Shown: positions 17,687-27,241, counted from the first letter of the stretch. The stretch is DNA of 64,000 bases from Claveliimonas sp034178805 (GCF_050314255.1 NZ_JBNPMZ010000002.1:62001-126000), one strand, 5' to 3'. Notes: generated by a model not told the origin, from the sequence alone. Numbers and translations are program-made.

Positions 17687-18991
17687 TTATCTGCCTTCCA
17701 GCTCATCTCTTTCCAAGATCAGTTTCATGGCCCAGGGCGGCACATTCACATCCTCATAATTTTCCTTCATAAAAACAAATGCCGTCTCAAAGGAAGGACG
17801 CTTCGCCGGATACACGCCATACCCATCCGTAAAATAAATCAATCCTTTAAGCTGTCCAAAGGCATGCTCCTCCATCAGCTGCTCCACATAAGCAAATGCC
17901 GGGCGGAAATCCGTTCCTCCCTCTCCGTGAAGCGTAAAATTCTCCATATACTCCTTCAGTTCTTCCTGTGAAGTTATTTTCTGATCTGCCTTCACCTCGT
18001 CATCACACTGAATAATGTGTATATTTACCCTTCGGAAGAAACTATTATTTTCACTGAGAACTGTATAAGTTTCTTCCAGGAACTTCTTTACCAGTTCTCC
18101 GGAACAGGACATGGACACATCGATCACAATGGCAAATTCCTCCACCTTCTGTACTTCCTTCCACTCCTGAGGTTCAATCAGCGGCATATTTCCATAAAGA
18201 CTCAGACCATAGCTGTAAAATACATAGTCAAAGGAATCCTCATCCACCGTCATCTCTTCCTTCAGCACCGAGAATTTGCGCAGGAACTGCTGATAATCAA
18301 AACGCTCCTTATTCTCTACCCGAATCTGCTCCAGAAGGTCTCCGGACTGGGACGACGATTCCCTGGAAAATGTCTCCATATCCGTCTCCATCTGCTCACT
18401 CTGATCCTTCCAGCGGTTCTCAATCTCGCTTTTTTTCTTCTGATCCTCGTCCTCCGGCCAGTAGATATGATCATCTACCCGGAATTCCTTCTCAAGCTTC
18501 TCCCATTCCTGCTCACTCAAATTCCCTTCGGACAGTACACCACAGACCTTCTCCGCCGTCAGCACCCGCATTCGCTCCTTAAGCCTCCGGTAGGTCTCCC
18601 TCCGAAGCCAGGTACGCGATCTGCGGATACAGCGATGCTGCATACTGTCTATCATGGATTCTGTCACAATATCGCAGGCCAGATTCCAGCATCTCACATC
18701 TCTTCCGTTTCTCCGGATCAGATGCCGGAAAATGCAGTGAATCACCATATGTAGATACGCCCGGTTTACTAGCACCCGGTCACACCGGTACATACCGCCC
18801 AGATACTGCGGATGATAATAGATGCAGAATCCATCCGTCGCCAGCGGATCCACCCCTGCATCCATCACATATACAAAAGAAGAGAGAGCCACATCCAGAA
18901 AGCGCATCTTCAGGTACAGTTCATTTCTCGCCGATGCAAGAATCCTGCCGCTCACTTCTTCTATTCGGTTTTCGATAGTCTGCTCGTCCAT
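17687..18991 (-). CDS. VWA-like protein with metallopeptidase-like N-terminal domain (DUF2201 type)
   Basis: A 434-residue protein. The N-terminal part has HMVIHCIFRHL near residue 80, an H-X3-H pattern like inactive or unusual metallopeptidases of the DUF2201 family. The middle (about 140 to 220) is acidic and charged. The C-terminal part is a von Willebrand A domain: FAIVIDVSMSCSG supplies the metal-site D-x-S-x-S near residue 290, and LHGEGGTDFRPAF the later Thr and Asp. The MoxR ATPase follows after 25 bases and an LRR protein precedes it, so this is a MoxR/VWA module; its client is unknown. Confidence 0.75.
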   Translation of the reverse strand: MDEQTIENRIEEVSGRILASARNELYLKMRFLDVALSSFVYVMDAGVDPLATDGFCIYYHPQYLGGMYRCDRVLVNRAYLHMVIHCIFRHLIRRNGRDVRCWNLACDIVTESMIDSMQHRCIRRSRTWLRRETYRRLKERMRVLTAEKVCGVLSEGNLSEQEWEKLEKEFRVDDHIYWPEDEDQKKKSEIENRWKDQSEQMETDMETFSRESSSQSGDLLEQIRVENKERFDYQQFLRKFSVLKEEMTVDEDSFDYVFYSYGLSLYGNMPLIEPQEWKEVQKVEEFAIVIDVSMSCSGELVKKFLEETYTVLSENNSFFRRVNIHIIQCDDEVKADQKITSQEELKEYMENFTLHGEGGTDFRPAFAYVEQLMEEHAFGQLKGLIYFTDGYGVYPAKRPSFETAFVFMKENYEDVNVPPWAMKLILERDELEGR

Positions 18992-19009
18992 GTCGATTTC
19001 CTCATCATT

Positions 19010-19900
19010 TTACAATTCAAATACTTTCTTTTTCTTCGGGAAACATCTGTGTTTCTCATCCATCAAAAGGCTTAATACCACCGCAGATTTTTCTTCGGAA
19101 GCCCTCTCAATCGCCTCGTCAAGCGCCTCCTCCGTCCAGTAACCCGCCTGGCCAAAGAACCGAAACATGTCCGTGTCCTCCCGCAGCACATACAACCCTC
19201 CAGCGCAGTTCATATGCTCCCTCAGATACTCTTCATAGCGCTTCTTCGCCTCTTCCGTAAGCTTATACGGAAAACGCAGGCGGCAGGCCGCAATATCCAC
19301 CACTACTTCCTCCTCTTCCTCGGCAATCGCCCATGGAAGAAGGGAATCATATTCTCCGTAATTCAATTCTTTATTATAAAAGCACTGACGATAATAACCG
19401 CCCGAACCATGATAATGGGTCTCCACAATCCGCGCCGGTGTATTCTCCACTGCCTCCTCATAATGCTCCGGAAAGATTACCTTCGCCGTCCGCACCGTTC
19501 CATCCGGCTGATGATAGCGCATCATCACCCTCAGTTCAAACCGGATCTCATCCACCAGAAACTTCAGACAGGACTTCTCCCCATCATAAAAATCAATCTC
19601 AATCTCCTCCGGCCTGCACCCGGTAAATGCCCCGGCTCCGATATCCTGCCACGCATCTGAAAAGCACAGCTTCTTAAGAGAAAAACACCGGTAGAGCAGA
19701 TATTTTCCTGCAGATTTCAGATAACGCGGAAGTGTAAGCTCCGTAATCCTCTTACGGGAAAATGCATAAGGTGCCGCCTCCGTCACCGCCTTCCCGGATA
19801 CCTCATCCGGAATCACAAGCTCTCCTTCTATGTCCTCACAGGACTCCAGCACCGCATTATTTTCCTCTATTCTGTAAAAAACGCCGTCTCTCTCCACCAT
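19010..19900 (-). CDS. Leucine-rich-repeat (BspA-like) protein of a MoxR/VWA operon
   Basis: A 296-residue protein whose N-terminal third holds LRR_5/BspA-type repeats (LVIPDEVSGKAVTEAAPYAF, ELTLPRYLKSAGKYLLYRC, LCFSDAWQDIGAGAFTGC). The rest is not recognised but has a DIAACRLRFPYKL segment near residue 200. No signal peptide is seen, so it is probably cytoplasmic, unlike surface BspA proteins. It starts the operon that continues with the VWA and MoxR genes (18-bp gap). It may be the specificity or scaffold subunit of the module (inference). Confidence 0.65.
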   Translation of the reverse strand: MVERDGVFYRIEENNAVLESCEDIEGELVIPDEVSGKAVTEAAPYAFSRKRITELTLPRYLKSAGKYLLYRCFSLKKLCFSDAWQDIGAGAFTGCRPEEIEIDFYDGEKSCLKFLVDEIRFELRVMMRYHQPDGTVRTAKVIFPEHYEEAVENTPARIVETHYHGSGGYYRQCFYNKELNYGEYDSLLPWAIAEEEEEVVVDIAACRLRFPYKLTEEAKKRYEEYLREHMNCAGGLYVLREDTDMFRFFGQAGYWTEEALDEAIERASEEKSAVVLSLLMDEKHRCFPKKKKVFEL

Positions 19901-19928
19901 GGTTTATCCTCTTTCTTTTGTCAAAACA

Positions 19929-19965
19929 TAAAAAGGCAGGCGGTTCTCACAGAACTACCTGCTCC
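19929..19965 (-). terminator. Rho-independent terminator
   Basis: A 12-bp stem with two G-T pairs (19935-19946 with 19951-19962, loop of about 4), followed on the minus strand by a T-run at 19930-19934. It lies just after the small gene 19986-20219 and before the LRR operon. Confidence 0.75.
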
Positions 19966-19985
19966 TAATATTATAATCATCATAG

Positions 19986-20219
19986 TTACATAGCAACTGA
20001 AAATGTATTCCAATGTTCCTGCACAACCCCTGAATCAACCCAACGCTTCATTAACACAGAGACCCTTGATTGTACTTTTACAGTGTCCACATCCTGAAAT
20101 CTTCTTACATCCTGCACAAGATCCTCTGCCGAAAACTCTTCTGTTTTTGCTAAAACCAGACTGTATATTGCAAAATCTAAATTCTTTTCATTATTTAAAT
20201 CCATACTAACCTTGCACAT
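19986..20219 (-). CDS. Small hypothetical protein, possibly winged-helix
   Basis: A 77-residue protein I do not recognise by name. It is short, charged and predicted helical with an ending like a small winged-helix (VLMKRWVDSGVVQEHWNTF). A strong AAGGGAGG ribosome site 7 bases before ATG 20219 and a terminator right after the stop codon support it as a real single-gene unit. It may be a small regulator, but nothing in the context confirms that. Confidence 0.5.
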   Translation of the reverse strand: MCKVSMDLNNEKNLDFAIYSLVLAKTEEFSAEDLVQDVRRFQDVDTVKVQSRVSVLMKRWVDSGVVQEHWNTFSVAM

Positions 20220-20288
20220 AATTATTCCTCCCTTAGGTAATTCAATATTATAACCATTCTTTCCTTTTTCGTCAATATCAAAACGCTC

Positions 20289-22271
20289 TTACGATTCATT
20301 TGTGAAACTTCCCAATTTATTTAAGACAAAATCAACGATTGCATTCCCAAGGCTTTTTCCCACTTTTTTTCGCATAGTGTTTTTATCTGATACACGTTTA
20401 CTTTTACTATCAATATATATGAAAAAGAACGGAGAATATTTCAAATCGTCTTTTAAAACATTGGAAATATTTGATATATTATCAAGCGAAATCAACTCAT
20501 CTGTTTTCTGATAGAAAAACAAATCCTTTTCCGTTCCTGTTTTAGGTTGTTTTTCAGCATAAAACAGCTCTCCTTCCTCAAATTCAAGATTGATTCTCAT
20601 TTGTTCAAGAACATCAGAAAATGAATCCACACCAAAAAGCTTTTGCTTAATGGCGCAGAGTATAAATCCTCCTCTTTTCACAAAAGATTTCGCCTGATTC
20701 TCATTTGCTATTATCAGAATATCTTTTATTCCTTTTAGATATCCTTCAATATCAACTAACATTTTACTCTCTTCCTGCTCTTTTTCCAGTTCCCTTAATT
20801 TTTCAATTTGATTTTCCAGTTCTTCTTTTCTCTCAATCAAAATCTGGGAAACGCATGTATCAATTTCTTCAAATTCTTCTTTTCTTTTTATCAGAGAATA
20901 ATAATTCTTCTTGTTCGTTAAAAACTCTTCCAATTGATCATGTAAATAACTATCCTGATCAATGTATGTTTCAAAATATGATTTTTTTAGAATTGTAAGA
21001 AGCCACGTATCATCCCACTGACTTATTGCATAAGCTGCTTCTTTATCAGACGGTAACTTTCTATTTGCCTTCCACAAACCTGAAATATCATAAGGCAAAA
21101 TATAAGAATCTGTCTCTCCTGTCTTTTCATTGGCTTCATCCACAAAATACTCCTCCGCAATTTCAACAATAGTATTTTGAAGCATACAGTCCGTTTTTAT
21201 AACCCGATGATGAAAAATAATATTCTTATACAGATTCCAGCGTCTCATTAAAAAATCTTCTACCGTTTTCACTACACTAACACTCGGGCAAATTAGAAAC
21301 CTATTTTCCTTCTCACACAACTTCATTTTTGATATTAAGCGGTCATATTCCGTAATGCCTAATTTAAATCCTGAGTTCGCAGGATCCCTGGATACATAAT
21401 CTAATCTGTCTCCATCCAATGTGCCGTCAATAATTGAATGTAAATCCTTTAGAAATTGTGATTTTTCCTGTAAAATACGCATAGCCACTTCTTTGACCAA
21501 AATCTTAAATATTTGTTTCTGGTAGCTAACCTTATCCTTTACATCATCCTCTGAAAAATCTGGAATTGCTGTCATTAAAAGCATCTCTGCAATCTCATTC
21601 CCCAATTCTTCATGTAATTGATGTCCGCTCCCCACTAAGTCATGCAGAATATCCAAAAACTCTTTTTCTTCTTTATTTTTATTCTCCTTCTCTGATATTC
21701 TTTTATATAAAATATTCAAAGCATTTTCACTTATATGACTAAACGGCGGATGGCCGATGTCATGCAACATAGCCGCAATTCTAATGCTTTCAAATAATAT
21801 TATATATATTTTTCTATTTTCTTCTCCGATATTTGCCGGCAAATTAAAATTATATATTCCTCCTGATATTTCCAGTTCATCATACTCCCTTGAAACCTTT
21901 TTAAAAATCCCTCCTAATTTACAGCTATACTTACGACCATAATCACTTTTACACACTTCATTAATAATTTGTTGTAGCTCGACTTTCGCCTGTTCAAAAA
22001 ATGGTTTCAATATTTCTTCCTGTGCATTGCATATCCCCGAGTAAAAAATACTTCCACAAAGATACATACACCCTATAGAATGTTCAATTCGCCTTGTCCG
22101 ATTCGCAGGAAATGTCAGATAGGCTGTTGAATTCTGATAAATCCCATGCAGTCTGTTGAACAATGTAGTAACCATGACATCTTTTTCAAATTGACTAAGC
22201 ATGATTGATCCATGTAATGAATCTGCAATTAATGAGCTCCTATCTTTTATTACAGCAGTACCCACATGCAT
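20289..22271 (-). CDS. HD-domain phosphohydrolase (dNTPase-like)
   Basis: A protein of about 660 residues. Motifs of the SAMHD1/dGTPase-like HD superfamily are in order: RRIEHSIG near residue 60, AAMLHDIGHPPFSH near residue 170 (catalytic HD pair), a His further on (SGHQLHEELGNEI), and DGDRLDYVSRDPANSGF near residue 290 (metal-binding Asp). The C-terminal third is helical with a charged coiled coil near residue 500. Similar proteins hydrolyse dNTPs; a cellular or anti-phage role is possible but not shown. The start is uncertain: GGGGGAGG overlaps the codons just before ATG 22271, and GTG 22265 or GTG 22283 are alternatives. Confidence 0.75.
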   Translation of the reverse strand: MHVGTAVIKDRSSLIADSLHGSIMLSQFEKDVMVTTLFNRLHGIYQNSTAYLTFPANRTRRIEHSIGCMYLCGSIFYSGICNAQEEILKPFFEQAKVELQQIINEVCKSDYGRKYSCKLGGIFKKVSREYDELEISGGIYNFNLPANIGEENRKIYIILFESIRIAAMLHDIGHPPFSHISENALNILYKRISEKENKNKEEKEFLDILHDLVGSGHQLHEELGNEIAEMLLMTAIPDFSEDDVKDKVSYQKQIFKILVKEVAMRILQEKSQFLKDLHSIIDGTLDGDRLDYVSRDPANSGFKLGITEYDRLISKMKLCEKENRFLICPSVSVVKTVEDFLMRRWNLYKNIIFHHRVIKTDCMLQNTIVEIAEEYFVDEANEKTGETDSYILPYDISGLWKANRKLPSDKEAAYAISQWDDTWLLTILKKSYFETYIDQDSYLHDQLEEFLTNKKNYYSLIKRKEEFEEIDTCVSQILIERKEELENQIEKLRELEKEQEESKMLVDIEGYLKGIKDILIIANENQAKSFVKRGGFILCAIKQKLFGVDSFSDVLEQMRINLEFEEGELFYAEKQPKTGTEKDLFFYQKTDELISLDNISNISNVLKDDLKYSPFFFIYIDSKSKRVSDKNTMRKKVGKSLGNAIVDFVLNKLGSFTNES

Positions 22272-22305
22272 CCTCCCCCTCACTTCTTCATAAATAAGCT
22301 TAATA

Positions 22306-22351
22306 CAAAAAAATAAGGAAATAGGAAGAGTTTTTGCTCTCCCTTTTCCTT
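22306..22351 (-). terminator. Rho-independent terminator
   Basis: Read on the minus strand, an AAGGAAA-GGGAGAG stem pairs with CTCTTCC-TTTCCTT around a short A-rich loop and ends in seven T. It lies directly after the Rieske oxidoreductase gene. Confidence 0.8.
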
Positions 22352-22406
22352 ACATTTGCCGTCATATATATACTAACATATTCTTTGTAATTTTTCGACA
22401 TTTATT

Positions 22407-23708
22407 TCAATTTTCCTTCATATCCCCGGCGGCCGGATTATCAATCACCCCGCCATCCTCATTAAACCTCGATCCATGGCAGGGACAGTCCCAGGAATGT
22501 TCCAACTCATTCCACTTTAACGCACATCCCATGTGGGGGCAACGTTTTTTTGTAATTGTAAGAAGATTTTTTGTTGCCTCGCAGACATTAAATAGGAGCT
22601 GAGGCTTTAGCATATTCCTGGATGGGTCAAAAACTTTCTCATACGGATTCCTGCGCTCCAGAATCATATCCGTTAAAATCAATGCCGCTGCCATCGCCGA
22701 AGTCATACCCCACTTGTTAAATCCGGTGGCCACCAGACAATTGGGCAGCCCTTTTGAATACGTTCCGATATAAGGGACGCCATCCAGACTCATACAGTCC
22801 TGCGTAGCCCAGCAGGCAGCTTCACGAGCTGACGGATAATATTCCCTGACAAAATTTCTCAGCTCCTGCCAATTTCCACCCTTCTTGCCAGTCCTGTGAT
22901 CTCCGCCTCCAATCAGCAGATAATCCTTATAATTGCGAAATGACATCCCGCATTTCGCCTCATCCACGTACATCCCTTTTACATTTGCTGCATTTTCAAG
23001 AGCAATGACATAAGAACGATGCTGATACAATTTCAAAAAATACATCCCGTGCTTATTTATCATCGGAAAATGTGTGGCAAACATAGCTTTCTTAAATGAA
23101 ATGTTCCCATTTTCTGTTACAGCCACATTTTCCTTCAGTTCCTTCACAAAAGTATGCTCATATATCTTCAAATTCCGCGCTATCTGAGAGAGGAATTTTA
23201 AAGGATGGAACTGGGCCTGATTCGCAAAACCTATGGCTCCAACAACAGAAAAAGGAAGTTCCGTGGTATCCTGCACTTCCACGTGATACCCCAGCCTGCC
23301 AAGTGCCTCCGCCTCCTTCTCCAGCTTGCCTCTGTCATTCATAGAATACACATAGGATGTCTGGCGTCGAAAATCACAGTCTATCTCTCTGCAAAGTTTC
23401 GCATACATTTCCACTGCTTTCAGATTTGCCCCCAGATAACGTGCCGCATACTCTACCCCTTTACTTTTCAAAAGACTATGATAGATCAGACCATGCTGCG
23501 CCGTTATCTTGGCCGTCGTATTCTTCGTAATTCCCGAGCAGATTGATCTGCCTTCTGCCAGAATATAATCCACGCCATTTTCCTGAAGGAAATACGCACA
23601 CAAAATCCCGGCAATTCCGCCGCCAATGATCAGCACATCCGTCCGCACATCCCCCTCAATAACAGGAAATTCCGGCATCTCCACACTTTTCGTCCAAATT
23701 GAATCCAT
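22407..23708 (-). CDS. FAD-dependent oxidoreductase with C-terminal Rieske [2Fe-2S] domain
   Basis: A 433-residue fusion. The N-terminal two thirds are a DAO-type flavoprotein (VLIIGGGIAGILCAYFL, the dinucleotide fold, near residue 23; GVPYIGTY and CLVATGFNKWGMTSAMAAA near the end of that domain). The last 60 residues form a Rieske cluster domain with RCPHMGCALKW and CPCHGSRF supplying the two Cys-His pairs. Relatives are widespread in Firmicutes with no agreed substrate. ATG 23708 is chosen because GGAGGG lies 7 bases upstream; an upstream TTG has no ribosome site. Confidence 0.88.
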   Translation of the reverse strand: MDSIWTKSVEMPEFPVIEGDVRTDVLIIGGGIAGILCAYFLQENGVDYILAEGRSICSGITKNTTAKITAQHGLIYHSLLKSKGVEYAARYLGANLKAVEMYAKLCREIDCDFRRQTSYVYSMNDRGKLEKEAEALGRLGYHVEVQDTTELPFSVVGAIGFANQAQFHPLKFLSQIARNLKIYEHTFVKELKENVAVTENGNISFKKAMFATHFPMINKHGMYFLKLYQHRSYVIALENAANVKGMYVDEAKCGMSFRNYKDYLLIGGGDHRTGKKGGNWQELRNFVREYYPSAREAACWATQDCMSLDGVPYIGTYSKGLPNCLVATGFNKWGMTSAMAAALILTDMILERRNPYEKVFDPSRNMLKPQLLFNVCEATKNLLTITKKRCPHMGCALKWNELEHSWDCPCHGSRFNEDGGVIDNPAAGDMKEN

Positions 23709-23789
23709 ACAAAACCCTCCGCACAAACCTGTATCTTATATCAGATATAGGATGCACAGAGGGCAGAGAAATATACACAAATCATTTAG

Positions 23790-24794
23790 TCAGTGAACAT
23801 TTTCTTTTACAGCCATTCCCTGCAGCATACGCATACTCCTTCTTTTTTGATCCATAGAAGAATGAACATATCTGTTTAATGTTATATTGACGCTTGCGTG
23901 TCCCAATATCTCGCTCAATGTCTTTATATCAAATCCATTTTCAACGCACCGCGTCGCAAATGTATGGCGAAGTGCATGATAATTAATTGTCTCCATCCGG
24001 CACTCTGTCAAACATCGTTTGAATATATTTTCCATTGTTCTGGGTTCGATAAAAGAATCCGGGCTTCCGGTCAGAAGATAAGCCTCTTCCGGCACATTTC
24101 TTACCACATCCAATCTTGGAAGAAGAAACTCCGGAATCGGAATATCCCTGACAGAACAACTGCTCTTAGGTTCTGTCTCTATAATTTTCGTCTTCCGCTT
24201 TCCTCCATCCACATCCTGGATGCGCTGCATGGTGGAGCGCACCTGAAGTATTTCTTCATCGTACAGAATATGCTGTCTTTTCAGAGCACAGACCTCCCCG
24301 ATCCGAAGTCCCATATACAGACTGAGCAGAATTCCCGTTTTAATCAGGCTTTCATCACTGGTCAGAAATTGTTCCAGCTTCATCTGCTCAAAACGATTCA
24401 GCACCCGGATCTCCGAATCATTTTTCCGAATACGGATCACCTCAAAATGGCAGGGAATCTCGATGTCGCACTGAGCGGCATATCGGCAGATTTCCTTAAG
24501 AACAGTGAGCATATCTCTCACCGTCTTTTCCGACAGGCCTCCCTGACCATCCAGTTTCCCTGATACCAGCTGCTGCCGGACAAATTGTTCCACCCGCTCT
24601 GTCGTCAGCCGGTTTACCCGGACTTCTCCCAACTCCGGCAGAATATGTCCCTGTACCAGATTCCGGTATTTCACATACGTAGATTCTCTCACTCGAAATC
24701 TCGTATTTTCAAGCCACTGCAGCATAATCGGTTCCATTCTGATGCTCTTGCGCATGAAGTACGAATAACCCTTTGTTTTTCCCATTCTTTCCAT
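23790..24794 (-). CDS. Tyrosine recombinase / site-specific integrase
   Basis: A 334-residue phage-type integrase. The N-terminal SAM-like arm-binding domain covers residues about 20 to 110. The catalytic residues are visible: Arg in GLRIGEVCALK, HALRHTFATRC, LGHASVNITLNRY with the nucleophile Tyr near residue 309. An AGAGGA ribosome site precedes ATG 24794. No structural phage genes, excisionase or repeat ends lie nearby, so it stands alone among host genes; it may be a domesticated or relic integrase. Confidence 0.88.
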   Translation of the reverse strand: MERMGKTKGYSYFMRKSIRMEPIMLQWLENTRFRVRESTYVKYRNLVQGHILPELGEVRVNRLTTERVEQFVRQQLVSGKLDGQGGLSEKTVRDMLTVLKEICRYAAQCDIEIPCHFEVIRIRKNDSEIRVLNRFEQMKLEQFLTSDESLIKTGILLSLYMGLRIGEVCALKRQHILYDEEILQVRSTMQRIQDVDGGKRKTKIIETEPKSSCSVRDIPIPEFLLPRLDVVRNVPEEAYLLTGSPDSFIEPRTMENIFKRCLTECRMETINYHALRHTFATRCVENGFDIKTLSEILGHASVNITLNRYVHSSMDQKRRSMRMLQGMAVKENVH

Positions 24795-24832
24795 ATAATC
24801 ATTCCTCTCTTTTTTCTCTGATTATATCGAAA

Positions 24833-24859
24833 GGGACGGGGAGGGGTCAGTTCCGTCCC
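24833..24859. repeat. GGGGACGG-type palindromic repeat, short form
   Basis: GGGACGG (24833-24839) pairs with CCGTCCC (24853-24859). It follows directly after the stop codon of the HD hydrolase and shares the string ATAGGGGACGG with the larger palindrome at 27884-27951. It is probably a member of the same dispersed repeat family and may act as a transcript end. Confidence 0.55.
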
Positions 24860-25456
24860 CTATTCCGTCCGTATTTTCCCGGCATCCAGGCTCGGCTTTA
24901 TAAAGTTATGGAATGCATATTCCCACAACTGTTCAGAACCTTGTGCCGTTTTCCTGTTCCTCATTAATATCTGGTCAATATGTACCCCATGTTCCACCCA
25001 GCTTTTTCCTTCGGTCGCCGCGTTCAACATCAGCGGCTGGATGTTATCCATGGTGTGGGCAAACTTCGCCTCCGGTGTCTCCCACTCCTCAAATTCCTCC
25101 CACAGGGCACGAAGCTTCTGCTTCTGATCTTCCGGAAGTAATCCGTATATTCTATCGGCTCCTGCCTCTTCCCTCTTCCGCTTGCTCTTCGCGGCTTCCT
25201 CATCATAAGCATAGGTATCTCCCGCGTCAATTTCCACCAGATCATGGATCAGCAGCATCGTAACTGTCTTCAGAACATCGATTTTTTCATCAGCATATTC
25301 ACTCAGCAAGATTGCCATAATTGCCATATGCCAGGCATGTTCCGCGTCATTTTCCTTCCGTTGTCCGTCAGACAGATAGGTCTGCCGTCCAATAAATTTC
25401 TCTTTGTCAATCTCCCGGCAGAAATCAAACTGCCGTTCAAGTCGTTCATTTTTCAT
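24860..25456 (-). CDS. HD-domain hydrolase, YfbR-like (5'-nucleotidase type)
   Basis: A 198-residue HD hydrolase. ENDAEHAWHMAIMA near residue 36 provides the first His pair, LLIHDLVEIDAGDTYAYD near residue 68 the HD pair and the following Asp, and FAHTMDNIQPL near residue 132 the last Asp. This order matches the YfbR/HDDC2 group that removes phosphate from deoxynucleoside monophosphates. I use ATG 25456: CAGGAG lies 6 bases before it but abuts the ATG at 25462. The stop codon touches a palindromic repeat. Confidence 0.82.
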   Translation of the reverse strand: MKNERLERQFDFCREIDKEKFIGRQTYLSDGQRKENDAEHAWHMAIMAILLSEYADEKIDVLKTVTMLLIHDLVEIDAGDTYAYDEEAAKSKRKREEAGADRIYGLLPEDQKQKLRALWEEFEEWETPEAKFAHTMDNIQPLMLNAATEGKSWVEHGVHIDQILMRNRKTAQGSEQLWEYAFHNFIKPSLDAGKIRTE

Positions 25457-25486
25457 TTCCATCTCCTGATTATCTTTTTTCTTCGA

Positions 25487-26410
25487 CTAAATTCCTTCGC
25501 AATCAAACGAGGGGATGAAGCTCTCCTTCGCTGTTTCTCCCTCCTGAACAAATCCCTCTTCCACGCCTGTTTCAAGCGCATAATCCACAAGTTCCTCGTA
25601 TTCTTCTTCCGTCACACACCGGTTCAATTCCGGTATGTCCTTCACCTGCGGAAGCGGCGTATACTGATTCATCAGACTTAAGTAAACCTTATCTCCATAC
25701 GTCTCGTGGATATAGCGGACGACTTTTTTTGCATTTTCCAGGTGATTCGGCAAAAGTAAATGCCGCACTATGATGCCATACTGCATCATACCCTTCTCAT
25801 CAAATCCCGCCCAGGTTTCCTGATTTCCATCACCTGCTGCCCTCACTTCTATCTGACGGGCCATCTCCGCCAGTGCCGCCTTCGCCACCTGGGGGTAGTC
25901 AGGTGCATGGGAATAGCGTGCCGCTATATCCTCTTCCATATATTTGAAATCCGTCAGATAAATGTCCACAATACCTTCCAGCAGTCGAAGTGTTTCCACC
26001 TTTTCATAACCGCTGCAATTATAAACAATTGGAACCTCAAGCCCGCGGTTTTTCGCCTCACGGACTGCCCATATGATTTCCGGCGTATAATGTGTGGGCG
26101 TCACCAGATTGATATTTGCCGCTCCCTGATCCTGAAGCTCCAGGAAAATATCAGTAAGCCTTTCCCGCGTAATTTCTTTTCCTGTTTCGGCTCTGGCAAT
26201 ATGATAATTCTGACAGTATACGCACCTCAGAGGACAGCCGCTGAAAAATACTGCTCCGGAACCGGATTCTCCGGAAATACATGGTTCCTCCCACATGTGA
26301 AGTGCCGCTCGCGCGGCTGAAATTCCCGTTCCCGATACTCCGCAGATTCCGGACTGTCCCGCTCTTCTGTCAACACCACAATTTCTGGGGCAAAGTCTGC
26401 ATCCAGCCAT
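25487..26410 (-). CDS. Radical SAM protein, PflX-like
   Basis: A 307-residue radical S-adenosylmethionine enzyme. FFSGCPLRCVYCQNY near residue 60 gives the CxxxCxxC site for the [4Fe-4S] cluster. An N-terminal CRLCPRNCGVDR motif and GQSGICG, with further cysteines, are typical of the PflX/YgiQ-like group related to pyruvate-formate-lyase activases. A glycyl-radical partner is not in the window, so the target is unknown. A GAGGAG ribosome site precedes ATG 26410. Confidence 0.85.
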   Translation of the reverse strand: MAGCRLCPRNCGVDRRAGQSGICGVSGTGISAARAALHMWEEPCISGESGSGAVFFSGCPLRCVYCQNYHIARAETGKEITRERLTDIFLELQDQGAANINLVTPTHYTPEIIWAVREAKNRGLEVPIVYNCSGYEKVETLRLLEGIVDIYLTDFKYMEEDIAARYSHAPDYPQVAKAALAEMARQIEVRAAGDGNQETWAGFDEKGMMQYGIIVRHLLLPNHLENAKKVVRYIHETYGDKVYLSLMNQYTPLPQVKDIPELNRCVTEEEYEELVDYALETGVEEGFVQEGETAKESFIPSFDCEGI

Positions 26411-26481
26411 CTTTTCTCCTCTCTCCCGAACAAAATCTTAATAGTTCAAATACTTGGAAGAAGATTGGACTCCTTCCAAGA

Positions 26482-26518
26482 TAAAAAGCGCTGCAGAAAT
26501 CTTCTACAACGCTTTTCC
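26482..26518 (-). terminator. Terminator after rubrerythrin
   Basis: On the minus strand AAAAGCGTTGTAGA pairs with TCTGCAGCGCTTTT around AGAT-like loop bases, with T-rich sequence after it. It lies 16 bases past the rubrerythrin stop codon. Confidence 0.75.
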
Positions 26519-26533
26519 TGTCAATTCTGTCTT

Positions 26534-27085
26534 TTAGTAATTCTCTGCTCTCACTTCAAAATAGCTCTGCGGATGATTACATACCGGACATACCTCCGGA
26601 GCTTTTACGCCTGTTACCAGATGTCCACAGTTGCGGCATTCCCACATAACGATACCGGCTTTTTCAAATACCTGCTTGCTCTCTACGTTGTGAAGCAGTG
26701 CACGATATCTCTCCTCATGAGATTTTTCAATAGCAGCAACCCCGCGGAACTGCTCTGCAAGATCATGGAATCCTTCCTCATCAGCTTCCTCTGCCATGCG
26801 TGCATACATGTCTGTCCACTCTGCATTCTCGCCCTCTGCTGCGTGGAGGAGATTTTCTGCGGTATCTCCCAATTCACCCAAAGCCTTGAACCATAATTTT
26901 GCATGCTCCTTTTCGTTCTCTGCTGTCTTAAGGAACATTGCTGCAATCTGCTCATATCCTGCTTTTTTCGCTACGGATGCAAAATATGTATATTTATTGC
27001 GCGCCTGAGACTCTCCTGCAAATGCCTCCCAGAGATTCTTCTCTGTTTTTGTTCCTGCATATGGGTTTTTTGTATTTTTCTCCAT
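26534..27085 (-). CDS. Rubrerythrin
   Basis: A 183-residue rubrerythrin, which removes hydrogen peroxide in anaerobes. The ferritin-like di-iron domain covers residues 10 to 140, with FAGESQARNKY and AENEKEHAKLW as iron-binding helices and AAIEKSHEERY as the last one. The C-terminal rubredoxin domain has WECRNCGHLV and PEVCPVCNHPQ, four cysteines for one iron. ATG 27085 is chosen because GAGGAGG lies 8 bases upstream; a longer reading from an upstream ATG lacks a ribosome site. Confidence 0.95.
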   Translation of the reverse strand: MEKNTKNPYAGTKTEKNLWEAFAGESQARNKYTYFASVAKKAGYEQIAAMFLKTAENEKEHAKLWFKALGELGDTAENLLHAAEGENAEWTDMYARMAEEADEEGFHDLAEQFRGVAAIEKSHEERYRALLHNVESKQVFEKAGIVMWECRNCGHLVTGVKAPEVCPVCNHPQSYFEVRAENY

Positions 27086-27241
27086 TGTTAGTACCTCCTC
27101 TTTTCTACTACCGATTTTATCATTACAAATTTTTTTCTGCAATATACGAAATTATTATTTTCAAAAAACTTCTCTTACTGTACATTAATATTAAAAGAAA
27201 ATATCCGAAAATCTTACTAATAAAATAAAGGAGAATTTATC

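Noticed and set aside
20289..22283. Anti-phage dGTPase
   Set aside because: The HD motifs support a dNTPase-like fold, but no defence neighbours are present, so a defence role is not claimed.
23790..24794. Integrase of the prophage on the right
   Set aside because: It lies 29 kb away among host genes with no att or phage genes nearby, so it is likely a separate relic.
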